DNA of 64,000 bases from Peribacillus sp044761665. GTDB taxonomy: Bacteria; Bacillota; Bacilli; Bacillales; DSM-1321. Location of the stretch: NCBI RefSeq assembly GCF_044761665.1, contig NZ_JBIWCW010000006.1, positions 124,001 through 188,000 of the forward strand. Reading direction: 5' to 3'. The notes under the pieces are model-generated. The model was not told the origin of the DNA and did not search any database. It saw only the letters and a list, made by a program, of their open reading frames with translations. Position 1 is the first letter of the stretch; each line of letters opens with the position of its first letter. Positions 26,945 through 36,325 of this stretch are shown here, in pieces. The position numbers and the translations under genes were made by a program.

Positions 26945-27865
26945 ATGATTCCAGTTTTCCGGCTAGGCTATGTAACGTTCTTTTCAAAAAATGTTGCAGT
27001 ACTGGTCAATTATTATACAAACGTACTAGGATGCAAAGTCGTTGAACAGGCTGAAGATGGGACGGTCTATATTAGCAATGGTTTCGAACATCATCATATT
27101 GTCATACACCCTAGCCAATATAGCTTCATGGAAGGGATAGGTTGGCAGGTCCATGCACAGATGGAATTAAAGGATGCGCAATACCTTTTAAGAGAAGAAG
27201 GGATATTTAGTGAACTTGTACATGATAAACAACCTGGAGTAGTTGAACAACTCGAGTTAAAAGATCCAGATGGTAATAAAATTTGTCTCTATCATGAAAT
27301 GGAATATAGTTCACCAGGTTATAGTGAAGTCGGAATTATACCGATTAAATTGGGCCACCTATCTATTAGTGTCAAAGATGCGCCTAAGAATGTTGACTTT
27401 TATCATCGGATCCTTGGATTTCATAAGACAGATCGAATCCTAGATGTAGCAAACTTTCTAACTTGCAATGAAGATCATCATACCTTGAATATCATTCAAG
27501 GGAAAAAGTCTTATATGCACCATATCGCTTTTCAATTGCGGAACCCCGGGCATCAATATGCTAGCTCCGACATTCTAATGCGACACAACATATCTACCAT
27601 TTGGGGACCCAGTCGTCATACGGCTGGACATAATATTGCCTCCTATCATTTGGATCCTGATAAACATGTAATCGAACTATATACAGATATGGATAAATAT
27701 ATCCCACAACTAAACATTATGGAGCCACGTCCTTGGCATAAAGAGAGACCTTTGCATCCTAAGAAATGGGAGTCCTTCGAGTACTGGGAAACTCAATTTA
27801 GTGATATTTTGCCATCAGTAGAAGAATGGAAAATGGATCGGCCAAAACAGTTTTTACCGCATTGA
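26945..27865 (+). CDS. Type I extradiol ring-cleavage dioxygenase (paralog 4, divergent)
   Basis: The 306-residue protein has two VOC domains with ligands in KLGHLSISVKDA, YMHHIAFQLRN and KHVIELYTDMDKY, so the Fe(II) site is intact. It lacks the signatures shared by the three minus-strand paralogs (the PRRFDHVN and GPGKHG segments), so it is a separate lineage. AGGAGGG precedes the ATG. Its C-terminal tail is rich in Trp, Pro and charged residues. It likely cleaves a catechol whose product is handled by the upstream FAH protein. A terminator follows at 28034-28066. Confidence 0.9.
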   Translation: MIPVFRLGYVTFFSKNVAVLVNYYTNVLGCKVVEQAEDGTVYISNGFEHHHIVIHPSQYSFMEGIGWQVHAQMELKDAQYLLREEGIFSELVHDKQPGVVEQLELKDPDGNKICLYHEMEYSSPGYSEVGIIPIKLGHLSISVKDAPKNVDFYHRILGFHKTDRILDVANFLTCNEDHHTLNIIQGKKSYMHHIAFQLRNPGHQYASSDILMRHNISTIWGPSRHTAGHNIASYHLDPDKHVIELYTDMDKYIPQLNIMEPRPWHKERPLHPKKWESFEYWETQFSDILPSVEEWKMDRPKQFLPH

Positions 27866-28033
27866 GACTCGGGTGAAACGACCAAAAATGAAAACGGTTT
27901 CCTATTTACCTCAGTTACACTCACAATAATAGAACCAAGGAACTAATAGAAAAGCAAAATGGATATTTTACTTTCCTTTCTTATAGCTCATGTTCATGTG
28001 CTAATTCATTTCAGGCTTGTTTTTAAGAATGTT

Positions 28034-28066
28034 AGACTAGGTTCGTTATATCTAGTCTTCTTTTTC
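28034..28066 (+). terminator. Putative rho-independent terminator
   Basis: Stem AGACTAG at 28034-28040 pairs with CTAGTCT at 28052-28058, followed by a T-rich tail. It lies in the 328-bp gap between the dioxygenase stop at 27865 and the LysR gene; I see nothing else definite there. Confidence 0.6.
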
Positions 28067-28193
28067 TCTTTGAATATTGAAGAACCACATCTTCTACGGA
28101 AGCGACTGCCATCACTCCATTATTAATGCACCAAATAACTTTTATCTCACTCTCGATACTTCTTCATAATGTATCCCATTTCAGGCTCTGACC

Positions 28194-29081
28194 TCATTTA
28201 TCTTTATTATATTCCTGAAAATAATGATGACAATGTTCAACGAAAGCCTCTGAAATTTTTGTAGGATATAAATATCGATGCTTTAATAAGCCGATGGTAC
28301 GGGTAAACTTCTTATTTTCAATTTTTAAGTGCTTTAGTTTACTGTCATATAAATTAACGGCTGTTTCAGGTGTAAAGGCTGCTCCACGTCCATTTTTAAC
28401 AAGTTGTAAAATAGTTGTCGCTTCTTCTACTTCTACTTGATAAATCGGTGTATATCCTATGGATTTACAATATTGGTCTGTGAATTGACGAAAACTATAC
28501 TGTTTTGTTAAGCCAATAAATCGTAGGTGATTAAAATCCAATAAGTTAATTGTTCCTGTTTTTGTTTCTTTGTATGACTTGGGTACGGTTAGAAAAATCT
28601 CTTCTTCAAACAATGGTACCCATTCAACATTCGGATTGTGAATTTCCTCCGTGGTAATACATACATCGAATTTTCCATTTTCAGTAAATTGTTGTAAATT
28701 CTCTTTCGATAATGGTACTTGCTGGTATTTCACATTTGGATATTCATTAAAAAATTGGTCAATGATATTTGTAAATGTATAAGGAAGTGTTGTTACAATC
28801 GACAAATTCCCACTTCCTTCACCTCGTCTTTCCTCTAATCCACGCTCTAAATGACGAACTTCTGAGAAAATGCGCTCAGCGCGTTTAAATAAAAATTTGC
28901 CATTTTCATTTAATGAAATCCGCTTGCCACTACGGAAAAATAAATCCATTTCAAGTTCCGACTCGAGATTAGTAATCGCCTTGCTTAAGGCTGGTTGCGA
29001 AATCGAAAGCTCCTTAGCGGCAAGTGACACATTTTCAAATTTAGCTGTTGTATAAAAGTATCTTAATTTAATTAGGTCCAT
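28194..29081 (-). CDS. LysR-family transcriptional regulator
   Basis: The 295-residue protein has the LysR N-terminal winged HTH (LRYFYTTAKFENVSLAAKELSISQPALSKAITNLE) at residues 5-40 and an effector-binding periplasmic-fold domain beyond residue 90. The ATG is preceded by AGGAGTAGGGAG. It is divergent from an SDR-MFS pair with a perfect LysR-type palindrome in between, so it probably regulates that pair and itself. The effector is unknown. Confidence 0.93.
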   Translation of the reverse strand: MDLIKLRYFYTTAKFENVSLAAKELSISQPALSKAITNLESELEMDLFFRSGKRISLNENGKFLFKRAERIFSEVRHLERGLEERRGEGSGNLSIVTTLPYTFTNIIDQFFNEYPNVKYQQVPLSKENLQQFTENGKFDVCITTEEIHNPNVEWVPLFEEEIFLTVPKSYKETKTGTINLLDFNHLRFIGLTKQYSFRQFTDQYCKSIGYTPIYQVEVEEATTILQLVKNGRGAAFTPETAVNLYDSKLKHLKIENKKFTRTIGLLKHRYLYPTKISEAFVEHCHHYFQEYNKDK

Positions 29082-29100
29082 AAATTCACTCCCTACTCCT

Positions 29101-29117
29101 TATAACCACAAGTTATA
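29101..29117. promoter_or_regulatory. LysR-type operator palindrome
   Basis: TATAAC, five bases CACAA, then GTTATA form a perfect inverted repeat containing the T-N11-A core of LysR binding sites. It lies in the 141-bp gap between the divergent LysR and SDR genes, 20 bases upstream of the LysR start. Confidence 0.65.
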
Positions 29118-29222
29118 TGGAAATAGATTATTGGTATTTTTCATTATATCAGAATAAGTATAGAATGTAATTGTCACTAAGGTGTGAACAAATTGTGAAC
29201 AAAAAATATGGGGGTTTTTGAT

Positions 29223-29960
29223 ATGAGATTAAAAGATAAAGTAGCGATTATTACAGGAGCCGCATCAGGTATGGGGCAAGGGGAAGCTATCCGTTTTGCG
29301 AAAGAAGGGGCAAAAGTAGTTGTAGCGGATTTAAATTTAGAAGGTGCACAATCTGTAGCTGAAGAAATTAAGGCAATGGGCGGGGAAGCTATTGCAGTTG
29401 AAGTAAACGTTATGAAAACCGAAGATATTTTAAATTGCGTAAAAGTAACAGAAGATACATTCGGCCCCGTCGATGTCTTGGTTAATAATGCAGGTGTATT
29501 TGATAAATATGCTAAATCATTAGATACGACATTAAATCAATGGAACTTCTTCTTAAATATTAACTTAACAAGTGTCTTCGAATTCTCGAATGCTGTATTA
29601 CCAAGCATGATTGAACGTGGTACTGGTTCCATCGTAAATATTGCTTCTGTTGCTGGTCTAGTTGCAGGTAAAGGTGGAGCTGCTTATACCGCTACAAAAC
29701 ATGGTGTAATTGGTTATACTAAGCACTTATCTTCTGAATATGCACGCTATGGCATTAAAATTAACGCTATTTGTCCAGGAACAATTGAAACACCTTTAGT
29801 TAAGGATGTTTTGGCTGGTATTTCTAAGGATTTAGTACCGACTCGTTCATTTGGACAAGTTGAAGAAGTAGCTGATTTAGCTGTATTTTTAGCCTCGGAT
29901 GAAGCGAAATTCATAAGTGGTACAGCTGTACCTATCGATGGCGGATTTACCATTCAATAA
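29223..29960 (+). CDS. Short-chain dehydrogenase/reductase
   Basis: This 245-residue classical SDR has IITGAASGMGQGEAIRFA, VADLN after the second strand (the Asp suggests NAD(H)), LVNNAG, the catalytic serine in NIASVAG, YTATK and the C-terminal PIDGGFTIQ. The ATG at 29223 follows GGGGG at suitable spacing and was preferred over 29208. It resembles 2,5-diketogluconate/cyclopentanol/3-oxoacyl reductases, but the substrate is unclear. It is 82 bases upstream of an MFS transporter in the same direction, with the LysR operator upstream. Confidence 0.9.
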   Translation: MRLKDKVAIITGAASGMGQGEAIRFAKEGAKVVVADLNLEGAQSVAEEIKAMGGEAIAVEVNVMKTEDILNCVKVTEDTFGPVDVLVNNAGVFDKYAKSLDTTLNQWNFFLNINLTSVFEFSNAVLPSMIERGTGSIVNIASVAGLVAGKGGAAYTATKHGVIGYTKHLSSEYARYGIKINAICPGTIETPLVKDVLAGISKDLVPTRSFGQVEEVADLAVFLASDEAKFISGTAVPIDGGFTIQ

Positions 29961-30042
29961 TTATTAAATTAATATTCTACTCAACTATATATAAAGTGGA
30001 GAAGCAATGACGCTTGTTTCTCCACTTTTATGAGGTGACATC

Positions 30043-31293
30043 ATGAAAAAACAAGGTAAAATTCACTACGCTTGGTGGATTATGGTCGCAAGTGCTGCAA
30101 TTTACGCCGCGAGTGTTGGAATTATCGTTAGTTGTGCAGGTTTACTATACCGCGCAGTAGCAGAAGACCTTAATGTAGGGGTTTCTGAAATTAGCTTATA
30201 TACATCATTAATGTATTTAACCGTTACCATTTTACTGCCTTTCGCTGGAAAAATACTGAACAAGTTTGACATACGTTATATATTAACCATTGCGGGGATA
30301 ATTAATGCAGTAGCATTTGGTTTAATGGGTACTTATCATTCTGTTTTCCCATTTTATCTTTCAGGAATTGCATTAGGGATTGGTAGCACATTCTTAATAT
30401 ACGGTTCAATTCCTTTAATCATGAACAATTGGTTTAAAGCAAAAGCTGGTACTTCTTTAGGTATCGCTATGGCTTTCATGGGAATTGGTGGTGCTATTTT
30501 CGCTCAAATTACCGGTGGCTTGATTGAGTCAATTGGCTGGCGCTCAACCTATATGGCATTAGGTGTTATCGTAGCCATTTTGATCTTACCATTCTCTCTA
30601 TTCGTTATTCGTTCAAAGCCAGAACAACTAAATATGACTGCTTATGGCGCAGATGAAGTCGATGATACTACTGCCACTATGCAACAACAACCTGAATCAG
30701 GTGTCTTGAAAGGCGTAGCAATGAAATCTCCAGCATTCTATTTGGTTGTATTATTCACAGGACTTTTCGGACTGGCTTCGACAGTTAGCTTCCATGTACC
30801 AAACTTTGTACAGTCCGTAGGGTTCACAGCTGCAATGGCGGCTACAGGTGTAACTTGTGTGACGATTGGTCAAACAGGTGGAAAATTCCTGCTTGGTGCC
30901 ATTAACGATAAATTGGGAGTTAAAGCAGCTCTATTTATTGGAATTGGGGGCGGTATGCTAGGTGTAGTCGCTTTACTTATTTCTGATTCATTCGGAATAG
31001 GTATGCTTTATACTGGCGCCTTACTATTTGGTATAGGATTCTCAGGGTCTACCTTACTTCCCCCAGTCGTAATTCGCGAAGTATTCGGCGGGCGTGATTA
31101 CGCATCGATCTATACAACAATCATGTCAGCTTCTACGTTAGGTGTGGCATTTGGTACAACATTATTCAGTTACATTTTCGATTCAACAGGTTCTTACTAT
31201 ACAGTATTCATTATTGTAATTGTACTCTTTATCATTACGATTTCTTCTAGCTTAATTTCTTTAAAATGGAAGAAAAAACTTAATTATAACTAA
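30043..31293 (+). CDS. MFS transporter, OFA/monocarboxylate-type
   Basis: The 416-residue protein has about twelve hydrophobic helices, starting with KIHYAWWIMVASAAIYAASVG, typical of the oxalate:formate antiporter/monocarboxylate group of the major facilitators. The central loop around residue 205 is charged and glutamine rich. GAGGTGA precedes the ATG. It lies downstream of the SDR and probably imports the SDR's substrate, a small organic acid. A strong terminator follows. Its 3' end and terminator are partly duplicated at 41750-41842. Confidence 0.9.
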   Translation: MKKQGKIHYAWWIMVASAAIYAASVGIIVSCAGLLYRAVAEDLNVGVSEISLYTSLMYLTVTILLPFAGKILNKFDIRYILTIAGIINAVAFGLMGTYHSVFPFYLSGIALGIGSTFLIYGSIPLIMNNWFKAKAGTSLGIAMAFMGIGGAIFAQITGGLIESIGWRSTYMALGVIVAILILPFSLFVIRSKPEQLNMTAYGADEVDDTTATMQQQPESGVLKGVAMKSPAFYLVVLFTGLFGLASTVSFHVPNFVQSVGFTAAMAATGVTCVTIGQTGGKFLLGAINDKLGVKAALFIGIGGGMLGVVALLISDSFGIGMLYTGALLFGIGFSGSTLLPPVVIREVFGGRDYASIYTTIMSASTLGVAFGTTLFSYIFDSTGSYYTVFIIVIVLFIITISSSLISLKWKKKLNYN

Positions 31294-31297
31294 TTAA

Positions 31298-31336
31298 AAA
31301 GCCTACAAGATCTTATGAGATCTTGTAGGCTTTCTT
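31298..31336 (+). terminator. Rho-independent terminator after MFS transporter
   Basis: A 13-bp perfect stem GCCTACAAGATCT (31301-31313) / complement (31318-31330) with a TATG loop is flanked by A and T runs, so it may act in both directions. Confidence 0.92.
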
Positions 31337-31440
31337 GAACAAATGGAATCTTTTCCCCTCAATCTTTATATCCAATTTTAAAGAGGATTTAAAATGAAAT
31401 ACTGCTATCTCACCTAAGTTGTTGGATTGACTGTATACTT

Positions 31441-32457
31441 TCAGTTTATCTCAACAATAGCCTTTATGACTTTAGCTTCGGGGGTTAGCCACTTTTCAAA
31501 CTGAGGAATCAATTCACCAAGACTAGTCCGATGTGAAATATACAGACTTAAATCTATTGTCCCCTTATTTAGCGTATCCACTACATAATTAAAATCTTCT
31601 CGAGTTGCATTCCGACTCCCCATTAATGTAAGCTCTTTACTATGAAAGTCAGGATCATTGAAGGTGATATTAGACTTAACTAAGCCTACAAATATCAATT
31701 TCCCTCCATGTGCAGGGTATTTAAAAGATTCCATCATCGACTTTGCGTTACCTGTTGCATCAAATACAACTGTAGGCATTTCTCCATTAGTCAACTCGGC
31801 TAATCTCTCCATCGGTTGCTTCATAACATTCAACTGAAAATCAACGTTTGCCCATTTACTAGCGAACGTTAGGCGCTCTTCGTTTACATCCATTGCAATC
31901 ACTATCGCACCTTTTTCTTTAGCAAAAGCCATTACTCCTAAGCCGATTGGTCCTGCACCAATAACAAGTACAAATTCTCCTTCTTTAATTGCAGCTCTTC
32001 TTACCGCATGAGCGCCTATACTTAATGGTTCTATCATAGCTGATTGGTCAAGAGTAAGGCCTTCCGTTTTTACTAAATGATTATAAGGAACCACAATCCA
32101 TTCCTGCATTCCCCCCTCTTTATGTACTCCCAACACCTTCATATCCGTACAACAGTTCGTTTTTCCACTTTTGCACGCAATACATTCTCCACACTCCATA
32201 TATGGTATAACTGAAACTTGATCGCCAACCTCTAGTCCGGAAACATTTTCCGGAATGAATTCGATATATCCAGAAAGTTCATGACCCAGTATACGCGGAT
32301 AGGTGAAAAATGGTTGATTTCCCTCGTAAGCGTGAATATCCGTTCCACATATTCCAATGCGTCGCACACGAATTAAAGCTTCTCCAAGTTTTGGAACAGG
32401 TTTTTCAGCCTCCGTCATTTTAAATTGATAAGGTTGCTCACATACAATACTTTTCAT
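31441..32457 (-). CDS. Zinc-dependent alcohol dehydrogenase, candidate hexonate 5-dehydrogenase (copy 1)
   Basis: The 338-residue MDR enzyme has the catalytic zinc ligands in GICGTDIHAYEG and ILGHELSG, and the structural zinc cysteines in ECGECIACKSGKTNCC. The NAD site is VIGAGPIGLGVMAF. It resembles RspB/LgoD/L-threonine-type sugar-acid dehydrogenases. In a locus with uxuB and uxuA, oxidation of L-gulonate or L-galactonate to a keto acid is the likely role, by known analogy. It is paralogous to 38043-39062. It lies downstream of the ACS transporter with a 492-bp gap and so has its own promoter. Confidence 0.87.
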   Translation of the reverse strand: MKSIVCEQPYQFKMTEAEKPVPKLGEALIRVRRIGICGTDIHAYEGNQPFFTYPRILGHELSGYIEFIPENVSGLEVGDQVSVIPYMECGECIACKSGKTNCCTDMKVLGVHKEGGMQEWIVVPYNHLVKTEGLTLDQSAMIEPLSIGAHAVRRAAIKEGEFVLVIGAGPIGLGVMAFAKEKGAIVIAMDVNEERLTFASKWANVDFQLNVMKQPMERLAELTNGEMPTVVFDATGNAKSMMESFKYPAHGGKLIFVGLVKSNITFNDPDFHSKELTLMGSRNATREDFNYVVDTLNKGTIDLSLYISHRTSLGELIPQFEKWLTPEAKVIKAIVEIN

Positions 32458-32949
32458 TAAATGACACTCCTTTTTTATGCTTTATATGTACTATAAGAGG
32501 TACTTTAGAGAATAACTCCGTCTTAAGCTTGTTAGACTCACCTAACCGGAAATAACTGTGAGATTTCCTTATTTAGATAAGCGACAATAATTGAAAAGTA
32601 ACTTCTACGCATATATTCTGAAGCAACTAAAAATGAAGTTGTCTTCCGCAAGCTTCCTTTAACAATTGTGCTCCTTATTATGATATATTTTTGCAGGTCC
32701 CTAATAACGAATTAAAAGATATTATCACCTATATTAATAAACATATAATTGCTCTTACACCTTAAGAAAACTTGCGCTGTAATCTTTTCTCACTTCAGTC
32801 AAGGCCTTTAAGAAGCTATCGGTATCGTGTTAATCATGTTTCTAAATATGAAATAGAATCCATTAAAGCCAAGAAACTATTTGCAAGATTATCAATTAGA
32901 AGTGTCCTCATTTCAAAATGCCAATGGGAGACACTTCTATGCTATCAAT
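32458..32949. other. 492-bp intergenic region
   Basis: The gap holds no convincing gene. A long hairpin, AGAAGTGTC at 32898-32906 and GACACTTCT at 32930-32938 with a 23-nt loop, lies just after the stop of the transporter and could end its transcript. The rest is AT-rich and presumably contains the promoter for the alcohol dehydrogenase. Confidence 0.5.
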
Positions 32950-34194
32950 CTATAACACAGGTTTTACAATCGGGCGTACAAAGCGAATGACTGCTAGCGA
33001 TGCAATTACAGCTAACCCACCTGCAAGCAAGAATGCAACGGTGTATGTTCCAGATGTATCAACAATGTAACCTGTTAAAGTGGGCCCGATAATTCCAGCT
33101 GTATTGGCCAGGAAATGCATGAATCCACCAACCGACCCAACATTATCAGGGTCTACAACATCATTTATAATTGCCCAATAAATAGCACCTGTCAAATACA
33201 GGAAGAAAACTGAAAGTGCTACCAGTGTAACAGCGCTCAATGTTGTCGATACTAATCCCGCAAATCCGATACAAACCGCCGACAGGAATAGACATGAAAC
33301 AAGCACAAGCTTACGTGAGAATAAAACCCCTTTTTTAGCAAACTTTTTATAGAAATAATCCGATATGAATCCTCCTAATGCAAGACCAATAAACCCGAAA
33401 ATCCATGGTATCACTGTTATGATACTCATATTTTCTACACTTAATCCGCGTGCATCGACCAAATAGCTTGGGAACCATGTTAAGAAAAAAAACAAAATAT
33501 AGTTATAAGAGAAAAATGCAAGAGCTGTAAATAATACAGTTTTTTGCTTTAAATAAAAGGTAAATTTCAATTTTCCTTCTGTCGTTGCCGCTACATATGG
33601 TTTTCCTGTATTTACTTCATCAACTGATTCTTTTGGTTTCTCCTTGGCAAATTTCCACCAACAAATAGCCCATATTAGACCAATCACCATGATAGCTATA
33701 AATGAAACTCTCCATCCATATGAGATTGCTATAAAACCAACTATTGGTCCCGCAATCGCACCTCCAAGTGGGGTCCCACTATTCGTCAGACCAACAACCG
33801 AGGCCCTCTGATTGGATGGAAACCAGTTATTCACCATTTTATTGATTGTAGATGCGAGAGGCCCTTCTCCCATCCCAAACATAATACGAATAATAATCAT
33901 ACTTACAAATCCTACAGCCAATACAAGTGCACCGCTGAATAGGGACCAAACAATCATTGCCACAAAAAGTGTTAGCTTTGCTCCATATTTATCAGATGCT
34001 ACTCCACCAAGAAAGTTAAAGATGGCATATCCAACAGAAAAACTACTAAAGATAATCCCCATCTGAGTTGCTGTTAAAGTTAAATCATCTTGAATGAATG
34101 GGGCTGCGATGGATAATGCAGACCGATCTAAATAGTTTATTACACCCGCTAAGAATAAGAAAAGAATGACCATTCCTCTACCTTTAGAAAACAT
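32950..34194 (-). CDS. MFS transporter, ACS family (hexuronate/hexonate type)
   Basis: The 414-residue protein has AGVINYLDRSALSIAAPFIQ in the first helix, the hallmark of the ExuT/GudP/DgoT ACS family, and about twelve helices. I chose the ATG at 34194 because GGGGGG lies just upstream; the frame is open to 34245 but without a site. A perfect LacI-type operator at 34231-34244 lies in its promoter region. It probably imports a hexuronate or hexonate with protons for the uxu/kdg enzymes. Confidence 0.9.
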   Translation of the reverse strand: MFSKGRGMVILFLFLAGVINYLDRSALSIAAPFIQDDLTLTATQMGIIFSSFSVGYAIFNFLGGVASDKYGAKLTLFVAMIVWSLFSGALVLAVGFVSMIIIRIMFGMGEGPLASTINKMVNNWFPSNQRASVVGLTNSGTPLGGAIAGPIVGFIAISYGWRVSFIAIMVIGLIWAICWWKFAKEKPKESVDEVNTGKPYVAATTEGKLKFTFYLKQKTVLFTALAFFSYNYILFFFLTWFPSYLVDARGLSVENMSIITVIPWIFGFIGLALGGFISDYFYKKFAKKGVLFSRKLVLVSCLFLSAVCIGFAGLVSTTLSAVTLVALSVFFLYLTGAIYWAIINDVVDPDNVGSVGGFMHFLANTAGIIGPTLTGYIVDTSGTYTVAFLLAGGLAVIASLAVIRFVRPIVKPVL

Positions 34195-34230
34195 ATTGAA
34201 CCCCCCTATGAAATTATAAATTTTTATTTT

Positions 34231-34244
34231 TGAAAACGTTTTCA
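34231..34244. promoter_or_regulatory. LacI-family operator palindrome
   Basis: TGAAAACGTTTTCA is a perfect 14-bp palindrome of the type bound by LacI-family KdgR/CcpA-like proteins. It is 36 bases upstream of the transporter's chosen ATG and about 100 bases from the LacI-family gene, which is its probable partner. A cre role with CcpA is the alternative. Confidence 0.75.
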
Positions 34245-34300
34245 CTTACCGTAAAATATTCTAAAAATTCCGAAAAATTACGATTCATTTCAGTTAATTT

Positions 34301-34330
34301 CAAGTGGAAAAGTGCTAACTTTTCCACTTG
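34301..34330. terminator. Hairpin after the LacI-family gene
   Basis: A perfect 13-bp stem CAAGTGGAAAAGT (34301-34313) with loop GCTA and complement (34318-34330) lies 12 bases after the regulator's stop. The T tail on the minus strand is poor, so it may be a weak terminator or an mRNA-stability hairpin. Confidence 0.55.
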
Positions 34331-34341
34331 AAGTCTAATAG

Positions 34342-35361
34342 CTAGCAAGAATCCCTTGACATCAGACTTGGTTTCAAACGATGTACACTTGTATCTTCTA
34401 TACCAGTTTTATTGATTTGACTAAGCAATAACTCAGCCGCCTGGTTTGCCATTTCAATTGCTGGTTGATTAATAGTCGTTATAGTTGGTGTATAGAAGTT
34501 TGCGTATGGGACTTCGTCAATTCCTATAACTGCAACATCATCTGGAATATTCATGTTGTGTTTTTTTAAATATAGTAAAACTTCATTAAGCACAATATCA
34601 TTTCCTGCCAATATGGCCTGTGGCGGTATTTTTAATTCGAAAAATTCTGAAAGGGCAGTAGGAATTTCTTCTGCATTCACAGCTTTAATATAATCATGAT
34701 TAAATGCTATGCCATGTGATTCAAGAGTTTCTTTGTATCCTTTGATCCGTTCAAGTCGTGGGCTGATATTACGGTATATAGAAGTCGTTATCATCGCAAT
34801 GTTTTCATACCCTTTTTCTACAAAACAATCAACCGCTAACTTAGACGCAAGCTGATTATCAAGCATAACCGTCGCAATATTTAACTCTTCTATCGACCGG
34901 TCCATAAATACGATTGGGAATTGATCACTCTTCATATGTTTATATAAATCAAGATTATCCCCTGTGGGGAAAATGATAATCCCATCAACTTGCTTTGCTC
35001 TTAGCATTTCTATATAATTTTTTTCCTTCTCTGGATTATCATCTGCATTACATACAATAATATGAAATCCGTGTTTATAAAAATAGTTTTCTATCGCACG
35101 GATAATTTGAGTTGAAAATGTATGAAGAATATTAGCAACCACTACTCCTACAGTAAAGGTAGACTTTTGTTTTAAACTACGTGCTAGAATATTAGGCTGA
35201 TAGTTCAGCTCTTCAATGGCCTCATGGATTTTTTTTCTCGTTTTTTCACTCATATACTCGTAGCGTTTGTTTAAATATTGGGAAACTGTACTTTTCGATA
35301 CTTTTGCATGTTTGGCGACATCAGTAATTGTAATGGCTTTCAATTCATTCATTCCTGTCAT
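34342..35361 (-). CDS. LacI-family transcriptional regulator (KdgR-like)
   Basis: The 339-residue protein has the LacI HTH at residues 9-30 (ITITDVAKHAKVSKSTVSQYL) and hinge region NYQPNILARSLKQK, then a periplasmic-binding-like effector domain (VGVVVANILHTFS to INQPAIEMANQAAELL). It sits inside the uxu/kdg locus between uxuB and the transporter, with a matching operator at 34231. It probably represses the locus and responds to 2-keto-3-deoxygluconate or a related sugar acid, as known for KdgR. Confidence 0.92.
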   Translation of the reverse strand: MTGMNELKAITITDVAKHAKVSKSTVSQYLNKRYEYMSEKTRKKIHEAIEELNYQPNILARSLKQKSTFTVGVVVANILHTFSTQIIRAIENYFYKHGFHIIVCNADDNPEKEKNYIEMLRAKQVDGIIIFPTGDNLDLYKHMKSDQFPIVFMDRSIEELNIATVMLDNQLASKLAVDCFVEKGYENIAMITTSIYRNISPRLERIKGYKETLESHGIAFNHDYIKAVNAEEIPTALSEFFELKIPPQAILAGNDIVLNEVLLYLKKHNMNIPDDVAVIGIDEVPYANFYTPTITTINQPAIEMANQAAELLLSQINKTGIEDTSVHRLKPSLMSRDSC

Positions 35362-35488
35362 GTGTAATCATTTCTTTGGTTATCACTATCCATCTATATG
35401 TTTTATTATATATAGAAATATAATATACCGAAAACACATTTCCCCTACCAATAATGACTATTACATTATTTTAAAGATAATATTCGAT

Positions 35489-36325
35489 TCACACACCTGA
35501 GTAGGCCATAAAACCTCCATCTATAGGAACAGTTATTCCTGTTACAAAACCCGAATAGGACTCATCAACAAGCCATAATAACGTACCAAGTAAATCTTCA
35601 GGCTGACCAAAGCGCTTCATCGGTGTTGCAGTCATAATATTATGGGATCTTGTAGTTAAACTACCGTCTTCTTTAAGCAATAGATCTCTATTTTGCTTCG
35701 TTATGAAGAAACCTGGAGCAATCGCATTCACCCGTAAACCAACCTCCGCAAAATGAACAGCCATCCACATTGTAAAATTATTAATCGAAGCTTTGGCTGC
35801 ACTATATGCCGGAACCTTAGTCATAGGAGAGTAGGAGCTCATGGAAGAAATATTTACGATAGCTGGCGATTCCGCCTGTAGTAAATCTTTCCCGAAAATT
35901 TGACTGGCCAAAAATGTACCAATGAAGTTACTGTCAAAAACTCGAGAGAATCCATTCTCATCCAAATCGAAAAAAGATTTTCCTTCGGTTTCATCCCCAT
36001 ATCTCTCAGGATCTGTAATGGCATCAGGATGATTACCCCCTGCACCATTAATTAATAAGTCCACTCGTCCAAACAATTTTTTAATTTCCCCTCTTGCACA
36101 TTCTAGTGAACTTCTATCCAAAACGTCTGTTACTATGGATATGGCGGTGCCGCCTTTCTGTTCAATGAGATCTACCACTTCTTGACCTTTTTCTTTCGTC
36201 CTGTTCAATATAGCTATTTTGACACCGTGACGTGCTAATTCTATAGCCATTTTGGAACATAATACACCACTGCCGCCAGTAATTACCGCTACTCTGTTTG
36301 TTAAGTTTTCATGGATTGGAATCAT
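35489..36325 (-). CDS. uxuB: D-mannonate oxidoreductase (fructuronate reductase), SDR type
   Basis: This 278-residue SDR has VAVITGGSGVLCSKMAIELA, LLINGAGGNHPDA, the Ser in NISSMSSY and YSAAK. The long insert after NGAGGNHPDAITDPERYGDE is characteristic of the Bacillus-type UxuB (YjmF). It interconverts D-fructuronate and D-mannonate with NAD(H). AGGAGG lies six bases before the ATG, which overlaps the uxuA stop by 4 bases (ATGA), so the two are translationally coupled. Confidence 0.93.
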   Translation of the reverse strand: MIPIHENLTNRVAVITGGSGVLCSKMAIELARHGVKIAILNRTKEKGQEVVDLIEQKGGTAISIVTDVLDRSSLECARGEIKKLFGRVDLLINGAGGNHPDAITDPERYGDETEGKSFFDLDENGFSRVFDSNFIGTFLASQIFGKDLLQAESPAIVNISSMSSYSPMTKVPAYSAAKASINNFTMWMAVHFAEVGLRVNAIAPGFFITKQNRDLLLKEDGSLTTRSHNIMTATPMKRFGQPEDLLGTLLWLVDESYSGFVTGITVPIDGGFMAYSGV

